64,000 nucleotides of DNA from Phytopseudomonas punonensis (GTDB lineage: Bacteria; Pseudomonadota; Gammaproteobacteria; Pseudomonadales; Pseudomonadaceae), in assembly GCF_900142655.1 (NCBI RefSeq), contig NZ_FRBQ01000001.1, positions 994,115 through 1,058,114 of the forward strand, read 5' to 3'. The translations under genes and the position numbers were made by a program. The notes under the pieces are model-generated. The model worked only from the letters and a program-made list of their open reading frames with translations, was not told where the DNA came from and ran no database searches. Below are positions 35,766-44,774 of the stretch, piece by piece; position 1 is the stretch's first letter, and each line of letters starts with the position of its first letter.

Positions 35766-36905
35766 ATGTCGACTGTTTTTCCTCAAGACTCCGTTGGCCT
35801 GGTAACGCCGCAGACCGCCCATTTCGCCGAGCCGCTGGCGCTGGCCTGCGGGCGCAGCCTGGCCGATTACCAGCTGACCTACGAAACCTACGGCGAGCTC
35901 AATGCCAGCGCCAGCAACGCCGTGCTGATCTGCCACGCGCTGTCCGGCCATCATCACGCGGCGGGTTACCACAGCGTGGATGATCGCAAGCCGGGCTGGT
36001 GGGACAGCTGCATCGGCCCCGGCAAGCCGCTGGATACCAATCGCTTCTTCGTCGTCAGCCTCAACAACCTGGGCGGCTGCAACGGCTCGACCGGCCCGTC
36101 GGATATCAACCCGGCGACCGGCAAGCCGTTCGGCGCCGACTTCCCGGTGATGACGGTGGAAGACTGGGTCAACAGCCAGGCGCGCCTGGCTGACCTGCTG
36201 GGCATTCACCAGTGGGCCGCCGTGGTCGGCGGCAGCCTGGGCGGCATGCAGGCCATGCAGTGGACCATCAGTTACCCAGACCGCGTGCGCCACTGCCTGG
36301 CCATCGCCTCGGCGCCCAAGCTGTCGGCGCAAAACATCGCCTTCAACGAAGTGGCGCGCCAGGCAATTCTCACCGACCCGGAATTCCACGGTGGGCACTT
36401 CCAGGATCAGGGCGTGATCCCCAAGCGCGGCCTGATGCTGGCGCGCATGGTCGGGCACATCACCTACCTGTCCGATGACGCCATGGGCGAGAAATTCGGC
36501 CGCGGGCTGAAGAACGAGAAGCTCAACTACGACTTCCACAGCGTGGAATTCCAGGTGGAAAGCTACCTGCGCTACCAGGGCGAAGAGTTCTCCGGGCGCT
36601 TCGACGCCAACACCTACCTGCTGATGACCAAGGCGCTGGACTACTTCGACCCGGCCGCCGAGCACGATGGCGATCTGGCCAAGACGCTGGCCAAGGCCAA
36701 GGCGGATTTCTGCGTGATGTCGTTCACCACTGACTGGCGCTTCTCGCCGGCCCGCTCGCGGGAAATCGTCGACGCCCTGCTCGCCGCCCGCAAGAACGTC
36801 TGCTACCTGGAAATCGATGCGCCGCAAGGCCATGACGCCTTCCTCATGCCGATCCCCCGCTACCTGCAGGGTTTTGCCAGCTACATGAAACGGATCGAGG
36901 TGTAA
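35766..36905 (+). CDS. metX: MetX, homoserine O-acyltransferase (succinyl type expected)
   Basis: Activates homoserine for methionine synthesis; the Pseudomonas enzyme is known to use succinyl-CoA in spite of its MetX fold. The 379-residue alpha/beta hydrolase has the nucleophile elbow [14 protein letters not shown] with Ser157, an early [14 protein letters not shown], and the catalytic His region [11 protein letters not shown] near the C-terminus. The 120 bp before it hold the dynamin gene terminator and presumably its promoter. metW follows after 2 bp. Confidence 0.96.
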   Translation: MSTVFPQDSVGLVTPQTAHFAEPLALACGRSLADYQLTYETYGELNASASNAVLICHALSGHHHAAGYHSVDDRKPGWWDSCIGPGKPLDTNRFFVVSLNNLGGCNGSTGPSDINPATGKPFGADFPVMTVEDWVNSQARLADLLGIHQWAAVVGGSLGGMQAMQWTISYPDRVRHCLAIASAPKLSAQNIAFNEVARQAILTDPEFHGGHFQDQGVIPKRGLMLARMVGHITYLSDDAMGEKFGRGLKNEKLNYDFHSVEFQVESYLRYQGEEFSGRFDANTYLLMTKALDYFDPAAEHDGDLAKTLAKAKADFCVMSFTTDWRFSPARSREIVDALLAARKNVCYLEIDAPQGHDAFLMPIPRYLQGFASYMKRIEV

Positions 36906-36907
36906 GC

Positions 36908-37528
36908 ATGCGAGCCGACCTAGAGATCATCCAGGAATGGATTCCCGCCGGCAGCCACGTCCTCGACCTGGGCTGTGGCGACGGCGAACTGCTCGCCTGG
37001 CTGAGCGCCAACAAGCAGGTCAGCGGTTATGGCCTGGAAATCGACCCGGACAAGATCGCCCAGTGCATCGGCAAGGGCGTCAACGTCATCGAGCAGAACC
37101 TCGACGAAGGCCTGGGCAACTTCGCCAGCGACAGCTTCGACGTGGTGGTCATGACCCAGTCGCTGCAAGCGCTGCACTTTCCCGACAAGGTGCTGGCCGA
37201 GATGCTGCGCGTCGGCAAGACCTGCATCATCACCTTCCCCAACTTCGGCCACTGGCGCTGCCGCTGGTACCTGGCCAGCAAGGGCCGCATGCCGGTGTCG
37301 GACTTCCTGCCCTACACCTGGTACAACACGCCGAACATCCACTTCTGCACCTTCGAGGACTTCGAGCGCCTGTGCCACCAGCAGAGCGCCCGGGTGCTTG
37401 AGCGCCTGGCTGTAGACCGCGAGCATCACTATGGCTGGGCCAGCCGCACCTGGCCGAACCTGTTTGGCGAAATCGGCATTTACCGCATCAGCGGTCACAA
37501 CGCGCATGACGTGCGCATCGCCAACTAG
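36908..37528 (+). CDS. metW: MetW, methionine biosynthesis partner protein
   Basis: SAM-methyltransferase-like protein that is required together with MetX for homoserine activation in Pseudomonas and relatives. The 206 residues have the SAM-binding loop VLDLGCGDGELLAWL, then VNVIEQNLDEGLGNF and the MetW-specific segment TFPNFGHWRCRWYL. It begins 2 bp after metX, and the conserved pair supports a complex of both products. Confidence 0.96.
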   Translation: MRADLEIIQEWIPAGSHVLDLGCGDGELLAWLSANKQVSGYGLEIDPDKIAQCIGKGVNVIEQNLDEGLGNFASDSFDVVVMTQSLQALHFPDKVLAEMLRVGKTCIITFPNFGHWRCRWYLASKGRMPVSDFLPYTWYNTPNIHFCTFEDFERLCHQQSARVLERLAVDREHHYGWASRTWPNLFGEIGIYRISGHNAHDVRIAN

Positions 37529-37536
37529 GCCGGCTC

Positions 37537-37941
37537 ATGCGTCTCTTCACTCTGCTGATCGCCCTGAGTCTGAGCCTGTCGGCCGCCGCCGCTGAGCGCA
37601 TGCAGCGCCTTGGCGACCTGCAGGTGCATTACAGCGCCTTCAATGCCAGCTACCTGCAGCCGCAGATCGCTCAGGCCAGCGGCCTGGTACGTAGCGGCAA
37701 ACAGGGCGTGCTGAACATCAGCGTGTTGCGCGCCGGCAAGTCCAGCTCGGCCACGGTCAGCGGTGAAGTGAAGACAGTATTGGGTCACGGTCAGACGCTG
37801 ACCTTTATCGAACAGCGCGAAGGCGAATTCGTTTCCTACCTGGCGCAGTTTCCCCTCGAAAACCGTGAGGTGCTGCTGTTCAACCTGCAGGTGAACGGCC
37901 AGCGCCTGGACTTCAACCAGGAACTCTTTCCGGAGCCATGA
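37537..37941 (+). CDS. DUF4426 secreted protein
   Basis: A 134-residue protein with a signal peptide ([19 protein letters not shown]) and one DUF4426 domain ([20 protein letters not shown]). It is predicted to be periplasmic, and the function is unknown. It lies 8 bp after metW and its stop overlaps the rdgB start, so it belongs to the metX-metW-DUF4426-rdgB run also known from P. aeruginosa (PA0390-PA0387, recalled). Confidence 0.88.
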   Translation: MRLFTLLIALSLSLSAAAAERMQRLGDLQVHYSAFNASYLQPQIAQASGLVRSGKQGVLNISVLRAGKSSSATVSGEVKTVLGHGQTLTFIEQREGEFVSYLAQFPLENREVLLFNLQVNGQRLDFNQELFPEP

Positions 37942-38531
37942 TGCCTTTCCCAGAACTCGTCCTCGCCAGCCACAACGCCGGCAAACTCAAGGAACTGCAA
38001 GCCATGCTCGGCGACCGCGTGCGCCTGCGCTCGGTCGGTGAATTCAGCCACGTGGAGCCGGAGGAAACCGGCCTGTCATTCGTCGAGAACGCCATCCTCA
38101 AGGCCCGTAATGCCTCGCGCCTGTCCGGCCTGCCGGCGCTGGCCGACGACTCCGGCCTGGCAGTCGACTTTCTCGGTGGTGCGCCGGGCATCTATTCGGC
38201 CCGCTATGCCGATGGCCTGGGCGACGCGGCCAATAACGCCAAGCTGCTGGCCGCCCTCAAGGATGTGCCGGACGCCGAGCGCGGCGCCCAGTTCGTCTGC
38301 TGCCTGGCCCTGGTACGGCATGCCGACGATCCACTGCCGATCCTCTGCGAAGGCCTGTGGCACGGCCGCATCCTGCACGAAGCACGCGGCGAGCATGGCT
38401 TTGGCTATGACCCGCTGTTCTGGGTCGAGGAGCGCCAGTGTTCCAGCGCCGAACTGTCGCCAGCCGACAAGAACCAGCTCAGCCACCGCGCCATCGCCAT
38501 GCAGTTGCTCAAGCACCGTCTGGGATTGTAA
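37938..38531 (+). CDS. rdgB: RdgB/HAM1 non-canonical purine NTP pyrophosphatase
   Basis: House-cleaning enzyme that hydrolyses dITP, ITP and XTP. The 197-residue product starts [19 protein letters not shown] with the substrate-binding SHNAGKL motif, then [28 protein letters not shown] with the catalytic Asp, and [10 protein letters not shown]. Either of two adjacent ATGs (37938 or 37941) may be used. The stop codon TAA shares its last base with the start of a hairpin repeat. Confidence 0.96.
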   Translation: MMPFPELVLASHNAGKLKELQAMLGDRVRLRSVGEFSHVEPEETGLSFVENAILKARNASRLSGLPALADDSGLAVDFLGGAPGIYSARYADGLGDAANNAKLLAALKDVPDAERGAQFVCCLALVRHADDPLPILCEGLWHGRILHEARGEHGFGYDPLFWVEERQCSSAELSPADKNQLSHRAIAMQLLKHRLGL

Positions 38532-38672
38532 GAACCTGTTCAAAGCCTGCTGCGCGTCGGCACTGCGGCGTTAAAAACAGGCTCGGACTGCTCATTTACA
38601 GCTCGTAAACTCCGCGTCCTCGCCTGTTTTTGCCTTGCACTGCTCTAGCTCGCGAGACTTTGAACAGGCTCT
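38531..38672. repeat. Hairpin repeat copy A between rdgB and hemW (142 bp)
   Basis: Outer inverted repeats (agaacctgttcaaagcc at the left; gactttgaacaggctct at the right) match at 15 of 17 positions. Inside lies a second inverted pair, aaaaacaggc and gcctgttttt, so the whole unit can fold into a long branched hairpin. The left end is the last base of the rdgB stop codon. No transposase is encoded. The copy at 29.8 kb shares much of its sequence and that at 56.1 kb shares internal blocks. Confidence 0.82.
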
Positions 38673-38772
38673 AAGCGGTTCCAAATGGGGCGTTTCGTCC
38701 ACGTGCTTTGGCAGTTTGTACAACTCGTGCCACGATAGCGCCCCGCAACCACCCTGCCGTGATCAGACGCCC

Positions 38773-39912
38773 GTGTTCCAGCTGCCCCCTTTGGCCCTGT
38801 ACGTCCATATTCCCTGGTGCGTGCGCAAGTGCCCTTACTGCGACTTCAACTCTCACGCCGCCGGCCCCAACCTGCCGGAAGAAGCCTATGTCGATGCGCT
38901 GCTCGCCGACCTCGACAGCGACCTGCAGCAGGCTTATGGCCGGCCGCTGACTTCGATCTTCTTTGGCGGCGGCACGCCGAGCCTGTTTTCCGCCAAGGCT
39001 CTTGGCCGCTTGCTGGAAGGCGTGGAGCGACGCATCCCGTTCGCGGGCGATATCGAAATCACCCTGGAAGCCAACCCGGGCACCTTCGAGCAGGAGAAGT
39101 TCGCCGCGTACCGGCGCTTGGGCATCAACCGGCTGTCGATCGGTGTGCAGAGTTTTCAGGCGGAAAAACTCAAGGCCCTCGGCCGCATTCATGATGGTGA
39201 TGAAGCGATTCGCGCCGCCGACATGGCCCGCGCCGCCGGTTTCGACAACTTCAACCTGGACCTGATGCACGGCCTGCCGGATCAGTCCCTGGAAGACGCA
39301 TTGGGCGACCTGCGTATCGCCATCGCCCAGGCACCGACGCATCTGTCCTGGTATCAGCTGACGGTGGAGCCGAACACGGTGTTCTGGAACCAGCCGCCGG
39401 TGCTGCCAGAAGACGACACCCTGTGGGACATCCAGGAAGCCGGCCAGGCGCTGCTCGCCGAGCATGGCTACGCCCAATACGAAGTCTCGGCGTACGCGCA
39501 GCCCGGTCGGATGGCGCGGCACAACCTGAATTACTGGACCTTCGGCGACTTCCTCGGCATCGGCGCCGGTGCCCACGGCAAGGTGAGCACGCCAGACGGG
39601 CGCATCAGCCGCACCTGGAAAACCCGCCTGCCCAAGGATTACCTCGACCCCGCCAAGCAATACAGCGCCGGCGAGCGTGCCCTCACCGTCGACGAGCTGC
39701 CGTTCGAGTTCCTGATCAACGTGCTGCGCCTGAGCGATGGTTGCGCCGCCGAGCTGTTCAGCCAGCGCACCGGCCTGCCCCTCGAACACCTGGCAAAGGC
39801 CCGTGCCCAGGTCGAGCAACGCGGCATGCTACAGGAGGACCCGACACGCCTGGCGGCCACCCGCGAAGGCCAGCTGTTTCTCAATGATCTGCTGCAGTAT
39901 TTCCTGCCTTGA
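38773..39912 (+). CDS. hemW: HemW-like radical SAM protein (heme chaperone)
   Basis: Radical-SAM family protein formerly called HemN-like; HemW proteins bind heme and hand it to target proteins and lack coproporphyrinogen oxidase activity. The cluster motif is CVRKCPYC (Cys16, Cys20, Cys23 with this start), followed by FFGGGTPSLFSA, RLSIGVQSFQ and the C-terminal HemW region. A GTG at 38773 is proposed as start, giving 379 residues and a usual N-terminus (FQLPPLALYVHIPWC). The frame is open another 46 codons upstream, but that part runs into the hairpin repeat and is not conserved. The ribosome binding site is weak, so the exact start stays open. Confidence 0.9.
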   Translation: MFQLPPLALYVHIPWCVRKCPYCDFNSHAAGPNLPEEAYVDALLADLDSDLQQAYGRPLTSIFFGGGTPSLFSAKALGRLLEGVERRIPFAGDIEITLEANPGTFEQEKFAAYRRLGINRLSIGVQSFQAEKLKALGRIHDGDEAIRAADMARAAGFDNFNLDLMHGLPDQSLEDALGDLRIAIAQAPTHLSWYQLTVEPNTVFWNQPPVLPEDDTLWDIQEAGQALLAEHGYAQYEVSAYAQPGRMARHNLNYWTFGDFLGIGAGAHGKVSTPDGRISRTWKTRLPKDYLDPAKQYSAGERALTVDELPFEFLINVLRLSDGCAAELFSQRTGLPLEHLAKARAQVEQRGMLQEDPTRLAATREGQLFLNDLLQYFLP

Positions 39913-39989
39913 ATCACCAGCCTGCGAACCAACGGCGCGCCGGATGATCCGAGGCAGCAGGATTCAATCGTCATGCCAGAGGAGCAACC

Positions 39990-40313
39990 ATGGATTATGT
40001 GCTGGACTTGATCGCCACCGTGTCACGCTGGAGCCGTGGCCATCTCAGCGAGATTTCCCTGGGCCTGATGGCCACTCTGCTGGTGCTGTTCGGGCCGGCG
40101 ATCAACGCCTGGATACAAGGCCGCATCGGCGGCCTCAACTTCGTACTGCGTACCCTGATCTTCGTGGCGGTCTGCGTGGTCGGCTATGGCCTGGCGCTGG
40201 TCTACCTGACGCCGCTGCTGACCCAGTTGCTGGGCCACTTCAACAACTACACCCTGGCGCCGGTGCTGCTGGTGGTGATGTTCCTGATCGGTGTGCTGGC
40301 AGATCGTAGCTGA
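39990..40313 (+). CDS. DUF3392 membrane protein
   Basis: A 107-residue protein with three hydrophobic segments (about residues 22-40, 52-75 and 85-104) and the conserved GHLSEISLGLMATLLVLFGP start of DUF3392. Function unknown. GAGGAG lies just before the ATG. It is the last plus-strand gene before a minus-strand group of small membrane proteins. Confidence 0.85.
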   Translation: MDYVLDLIATVSRWSRGHLSEISLGLMATLLVLFGPAINAWIQGRIGGLNFVLRTLIFVAVCVVGYGLALVYLTPLLTQLLGHFNNYTLAPVLLVVMFLIGVLADRS

Positions 40314-40319
40314 GCCGGC

Positions 40320-41318
40320 TCAGGGCGCGATCTTGAGCCAGTCGATCACGCCCACGTCCCCATTGCGGTGGGTGCCCAGCACTTCACCGCCGGCAGTCTG
40401 CTCCACCGACAGGTCGGCTTCGAGGGGCTTGCCGTCGCGCTGATCGACCGCGGGAGCCTCGGCAATCGGGCTGAATAGCAGATTGCCCTGAAACGCGCGA
40501 ACCCGAGTACCCGCCGGGTAATGCATGCTGCCCAGCAGCAAGGGCTCCACAAGCTCGCCCTGCCAATCCTGCAGCTCGCCATAGGGAGCATCGAGCCACA
40601 GGTTCCATAGGCGCAGGTTCAGGCCCTGAAAACGCACGGGTGCATCGCCAGGCTCCAGTTGCCAGCGACCATTTTCCACGGTGTGCACGGCCATCGGTTG
40701 CACCCAGGTAACGCCAGCCACCTCACTGCCAGGCGCCAGCGTGCAGCTATCCAGCTGCCACGCCTTGAGGTTGAAGCGCTCGCCAGATGGATATCGAAAG
40801 GTAACAGCGGCCTCTGCCGAGCAAAGCCAACCATCCAGCCGCGCCGCCTCGACCAGCTTCGCTTCGCCGGTCAGGTCGCTCAGTTCAAGGCTGCGCACCG
40901 CGGCGCCATGCACCACAGCAGGCTCGCCATCGAATTGCGCTTGCTGCAGGCTCTGCAAGCCGCTCGGCAGGGTGTCACCACTGAGATTCTTGACCGGCTA
41001 CAGGCGCTCGATGTGTACCTGCGTGCCAGCAGGAAGCACCAAATCACCAAGCACCTGCTCGGAGTCAAGACGCGGATTGAGTGCGCGCTGGTCGAGCCAA
41101 TGATTGAACTGCCAGCGCACGAATTCGAGGGTCGGCAGGCTGCCCGCAGCGAGAAAAACGCCAAGCAACCCGAACCACCAGCCGCGCGCGAAGATAAAGC
41201 GCCTGGCACGCTGATTGAGCAATGCGACGATCAAGCCGGCCAACGCCGCGGCGCAAATCACCGAGACCAGCAAGAACAATGATCCGAGCATCATGGCCAG
41301 AGGGTTGATGGGGATCAT
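40320..41318 (-). pseudogene. Membrane-anchored protein gene interrupted by an in-frame amber codon
   Basis: Two consecutive open segments lie in the same frame: 41318-41001 (106 residues) and the part after a TAG at 40998-41000. Translation straight through the TAG gives a continuous 332-codon protein (…THVQ-like HIERL-stop-PVKNLSGDTLPSG…) with no frameshift. The N-terminus has two hydrophobic helices (MLGSLFLLVSVICAAALAG and a second at residues 45-60), the rest is a periplasmic-type beta-rich domain. AGGAT precedes the ATG at 41318. I do not recognise the family. A nonsense mutation, a sequencing error or amber readthrough are possible; the downstream part has a possible restart at 40958. 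Confidence 0.65.
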
Positions 41319-41408
41319 GTGACATCCTTGTAGCGCAGTGGGCCAATTTCGCAGCAGAGCTTAAAAGTCGCCCGACAACGAATCAACACTTGGTTACATA
41401 TCAACAAT

Positions 41409-41431
41409 AAAGCCAGCATTGCGCTGGCTTT
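41409..41431. terminator. Terminator after the DUF4870 gene
   Basis: The stem aaagccagc/gctggcttt with a 5-nt loop lies 20 bases beyond the DUF4870 stop on the minus strand. T-rich sequence follows on both strands, so it is likely bidirectional. Confidence 0.7.
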
Positions 41432-41450
41432 TTCATCGATCAGGTGACGA

Positions 41451-41822
41451 TCATTTGATCAATCGCAAGCAGAACGGATAGCGATAATGCTTGCCCTCGC
41501 CTGCCTTGATTCCACCAATGATGGTCAGCACCACCGTACCGATGCACAGCAGGCCCATCAGCAGAAAGCCGATCAATACCAGCATCAGCAGCAGACAAAC
41601 GATGCCGGCAATGGCCACGGTCAACTGGAAGTTGAGCGCCTCCTTGCCCTGCTCATCGATAAAGCCGTGCTGATCCTTCTTGACCTGCCAAACCACCAGC
41701 GGGCCGATCAGGTTGCCGAAGGGAAAGACGAAGCCGAGAGCAGCCGCGAAGTGACAGATCATCGCCCACTGCCGCGCTTCCCTGTCGGGCTCGGCGGGGC
41801 CTACAGCGTCATGCTCATCCAT
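41451..41822 (-). CDS. DUF4870 membrane protein
   Basis: A 123-residue protein with three hydrophobic segments: HFAAALGFVFPFGNLIGPLVVW, then TVAIAGIVCLLLMLVLIGFLLM, and LLCIGTVVLTIIGGIKA. The linker KKDQHGFIDEQGKEALNFQ is the hallmark of DUF4870. Function unknown. The ATG at 41822 is chosen because AGGAG lies 7 bases upstream; a GTG one codon earlier is possible. It lies 26 bp after rph on the same strand. Confidence 0.88.
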   Translation of the reverse strand: MDEHDAVGPAEPDREARQWAMICHFAAALGFVFPFGNLIGPLVVWQVKKDQHGFIDEQGKEALNFQLTVAIAGIVCLLLMLVLIGFLLMGLLCIGTVVLTIIGGIKAGEGKHYRYPFCLRLIK

Positions 41823-41848
41823 CACGGCTCTCCTCGGTCAGCGGCCGA

Positions 41849-42571
41849 TCATTCGGCCAATGCGGCTTGCTGCAGAGCGAACAGCTCGCTCATGCCCTGT
41901 TGCGCCAGAGCCAGCATGGCATTCAGTTCGGCAGGCTGGAACGGTGCGCCTTCGGCGGTGCCCTGCACTTCGATGAAGCCGCCGGTGCTGGTCATCACCA
42001 CGTTGAGGTCGGTCTCGGCGGCCGAGTCTTCCAGGTAATCCAGGTCGAGCACCGGCTCGCCCTGGTAGATACCGACGGAAACGGCAGCGATCATCTGCTT
42101 AAGCGGGTCACCACCTTTCAGGCCGCCACGCTTCTTCATCACTTTCAGGGCATCGACCAGCGCGACCATGGCGCCAGTGATCGACGCAGTGCGGGTACCG
42201 CCGTCGGCCTGGATCACGTCGCAATCGACGTACAGGGTGTTCTCGCCCAGCTTGCTCATGTCCAGCGCGGCGCGCAGGGAGCGGCCGATCAGGCGCTGGA
42301 TTTCTAGGGTACGGCCGCCCTGCTTGCCTTTGCTGGCTTCACGCTGGTTACGGTCGCCAGTGGCGCGCGGCAGCATGCCGTACTCGGCAGTCACCCAGCC
42401 CTGCCCCTGGCCTTTCAGAAAGCGCGGTACGCCCTGCTCGACGCTGACGGTGCAAATCACCTTGGTATCGCCGAACTCCACCAGCACCGAACCTTCGGCA
42501 TGCTTGGTGTAGTTGCGGGTGATGCGGATCGAACGCAACTGATCGGCGGCGCGGCCACTAGGACGTTTCAT
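41849..42571 (-). CDS. rph: Ribonuclease PH
   Basis: Phosphate-dependent 3' exonuclease that trims tRNA precursors. The 240-residue product starts [17 protein letters not shown], with [32 protein letters not shown] and the phosphate-binding RSLRAALDM region, then [17 protein letters not shown]. The start at 42571 gives the family length; an upstream open extension is not conserved. It is divergent from yicC, with 161 bp between them, an arrangement shared with P. aeruginosa (PA5334-PA5335, recalled). Confidence 0.97.
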   Translation of the reverse strand: MKRPSGRAADQLRSIRITRNYTKHAEGSVLVEFGDTKVICTVSVEQGVPRFLKGQGQGWVTAEYGMLPRATGDRNQREASKGKQGGRTLEIQRLIGRSLRAALDMSKLGENTLYVDCDVIQADGGTRTASITGAMVALVDALKVMKKRGGLKGGDPLKQMIAAVSVGIYQGEPVLDLDYLEDSAAETDLNVVMTSTGGFIEVQGTAEGAPFQPAELNAMLALAQQGMSELFALQQAALAE

Positions 42572-42732
42572 CAAAATACCTGCTCTCAAGTAGAATCTGC
42601 CGCGCATTATAGGGGCTGTTGCCTCCGGGCCGCGACCGCGCCCGTCTGATGCCCCCTCCCCGCGATTGGGAGCCACCGCTTCACTGCGCTACAATCGCCG
42701 CCTTTGCCCCATCGCAAACCGAGGTACGCCGC

Positions 42733-43596
42733 ATGATCCACAGCATGACAGCCTTCGCCCGCACCGAGCAGGCAGGTGCCAACGGCACCCTGAGCTGGGA
42801 GCTGCGCTCGGTCAACCACCGCTACCTCGAACCTCACCTGCGCTTGCCGGAAGCCTTTCGTGACCTCGAAGGCGCGGTTCGCGAGGCGCTGCGCCAGGGT
42901 TTATCGCGCGGCAAGGTGGAATGCACCCTGCGCTTTACCGAGGAGAGCACCGGCAAGCCACTGCAGGTTGATCGCGAGCGCGCCACCCAACTGATTGCCG
43001 CCGCCGAGGGCGTCGCCGCGCTGATCAAGCAACCCGCGCCGCTGAACCCCCTGGAAGTGCTCGGCTGGCCCGGCGTGCTGGTGGCCGATAGCAGCGATCC
43101 ACAAGCACTGAACAAAGCGGCGCTGGAGCTGTTCGGCAGTGCGCTCGACGAGCTGAAAAATGGCCGCGGCCGCGAAGGCGCAGAACTGGCCAAGCTGCTT
43201 AACGAGCGCCTCGACAGCATGCTCGGCGAAGTCGCCGCCCTGCGTGAACTGGTGCCACAGATGCTCGAAGCGCAGCGCCAAAAAATTCTCGAACGCTGCC
43301 GCGAGATGCAGGCCGAACTCGACCCACAGCGCCTGGAGCAGGAACTGGTGATGCTCGCGCAGAAGAGCGATGTGGCCGAAGAGCTGGATCGCCTCAGCAC
43401 CCACGTCACCGAAGTACGCCGCGTGCTGAAAGCCGGCGGCGCGGCAGGCCGGCGCCTGGATTTTCTGATGCAGGAACTCAACCGCGAAGCCAACACCCTC
43501 GGCTCCAAGGCGTTCGACCCGCGCAGCACGCAGGCAGCGGTCAACCTTAAAGTGCTGATCGAGCAAATGCGCGAGCAGGTGCAGAACATCGAATAA
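42733..43596 (+). CDS. YicC-family endoribonuclease
   Basis: YicC proteins are small endoribonucleases recently linked to sRNA decay. The 287-residue product starts MIHSMTAFARTE, has the family WELRSVNHRYLEPHLRLPE segment near residues 22-40, a long helical middle part, and the terminal NREANTLGSKAFD segment. The start at 42733 is chosen for its match to the family; an open extension reaches 42619. gmk follows 55 bp later. Confidence 0.94.
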   Translation: MIHSMTAFARTEQAGANGTLSWELRSVNHRYLEPHLRLPEAFRDLEGAVREALRQGLSRGKVECTLRFTEESTGKPLQVDRERATQLIAAAEGVAALIKQPAPLNPLEVLGWPGVLVADSSDPQALNKAALELFGSALDELKNGRGREGAELAKLLNERLDSMLGEVAALRELVPQMLEAQRQKILERCREMQAELDPQRLEQELVMLAQKSDVAEELDRLSTHVTEVRRVLKAGGAAGRRLDFLMQELNREANTLGSKAFDPRSTQAAVNLKVLIEQMREQVQNIE

Positions 43597-43633
43597 TTCA
43601 CGCCCGGCATTGGCTGCGCGTCTTCCGAATTAA

Positions 43634-44272
<639 letters not shown>

Positions 44273-44284
44273 AGCAAAGCGGAC

Positions 44285-44303
44285 GGGCGGTGCAAAACCG
44301 CCC
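44285..44303 (+). terminator. Hairpin between gmk and rpoZ
   Basis: The stem gggcggt/accgccc with a 5-nt loop starts 12 bases after the gmk stop. No T run follows, so it may only reduce readthrough into rpoZ. Confidence 0.4.
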
Positions 44304-44450
44304 ATCCAGGCGGCAAAAATCCCGTCCGGCGCCGCGAACTTGCGCCTCTCAGCTACTTTCGCTTCCCTTAATGCTGGCGTTTTTCTAGACTATTCAGTCC
44401 GCTCGCCCATTCGGGCCCAGCTAATTTTTGCATTCGCTACGAGGAACACC

Positions 44451-44714
44451 ATGGCTCGCGTTACCGTTGAAGACTGCCTGGACAACGTCGATAACCGCTT
44501 CGAGCTGGTCATGCTTGCCACCAAGCGCGCTCGTCAAATCGCCACTGGCGGCAAAGAGCCGAAAGTAGCGTGGGAAAACGACAAGCCGACCGTAGTCGCC
44601 CTGCGCGAAATCGCCAGTGGCCTGGTTGACGCCGAAATCGTCGCCCAAGAAGACATCATCGAAGAAGAACCGCTGTTCGCAGCCTTCGAGGAAGAGGCGA
44701 ACGAGCCTCTGTAA
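44451..44714 (+). CDS. rpoZ: RNA polymerase omega subunit
   Basis: Small RNA polymerase subunit that helps assembly and forms part of one ppGpp site. The 87-residue product starts [20 protein letters not shown] and has the family core [13 protein letters not shown] and [15 protein letters not shown], with an acidic tail. GAGGAA precedes the ATG. spoT follows 60 bp downstream, a conserved pairing. Confidence 0.97.
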   Translation: MARVTVEDCLDNVDNRFELVMLATKRARQIATGGKEPKVAWENDKPTVVALREIASGLVDAEIVAQEDIIEEEPLFAAFEEEANEPL

Positions 44715-44774
44715 GCCTATGCCGGGTCGAAAGCGTACGTCGCAGGTGCACAAGACGCGGCATGGGAGCCTCCC

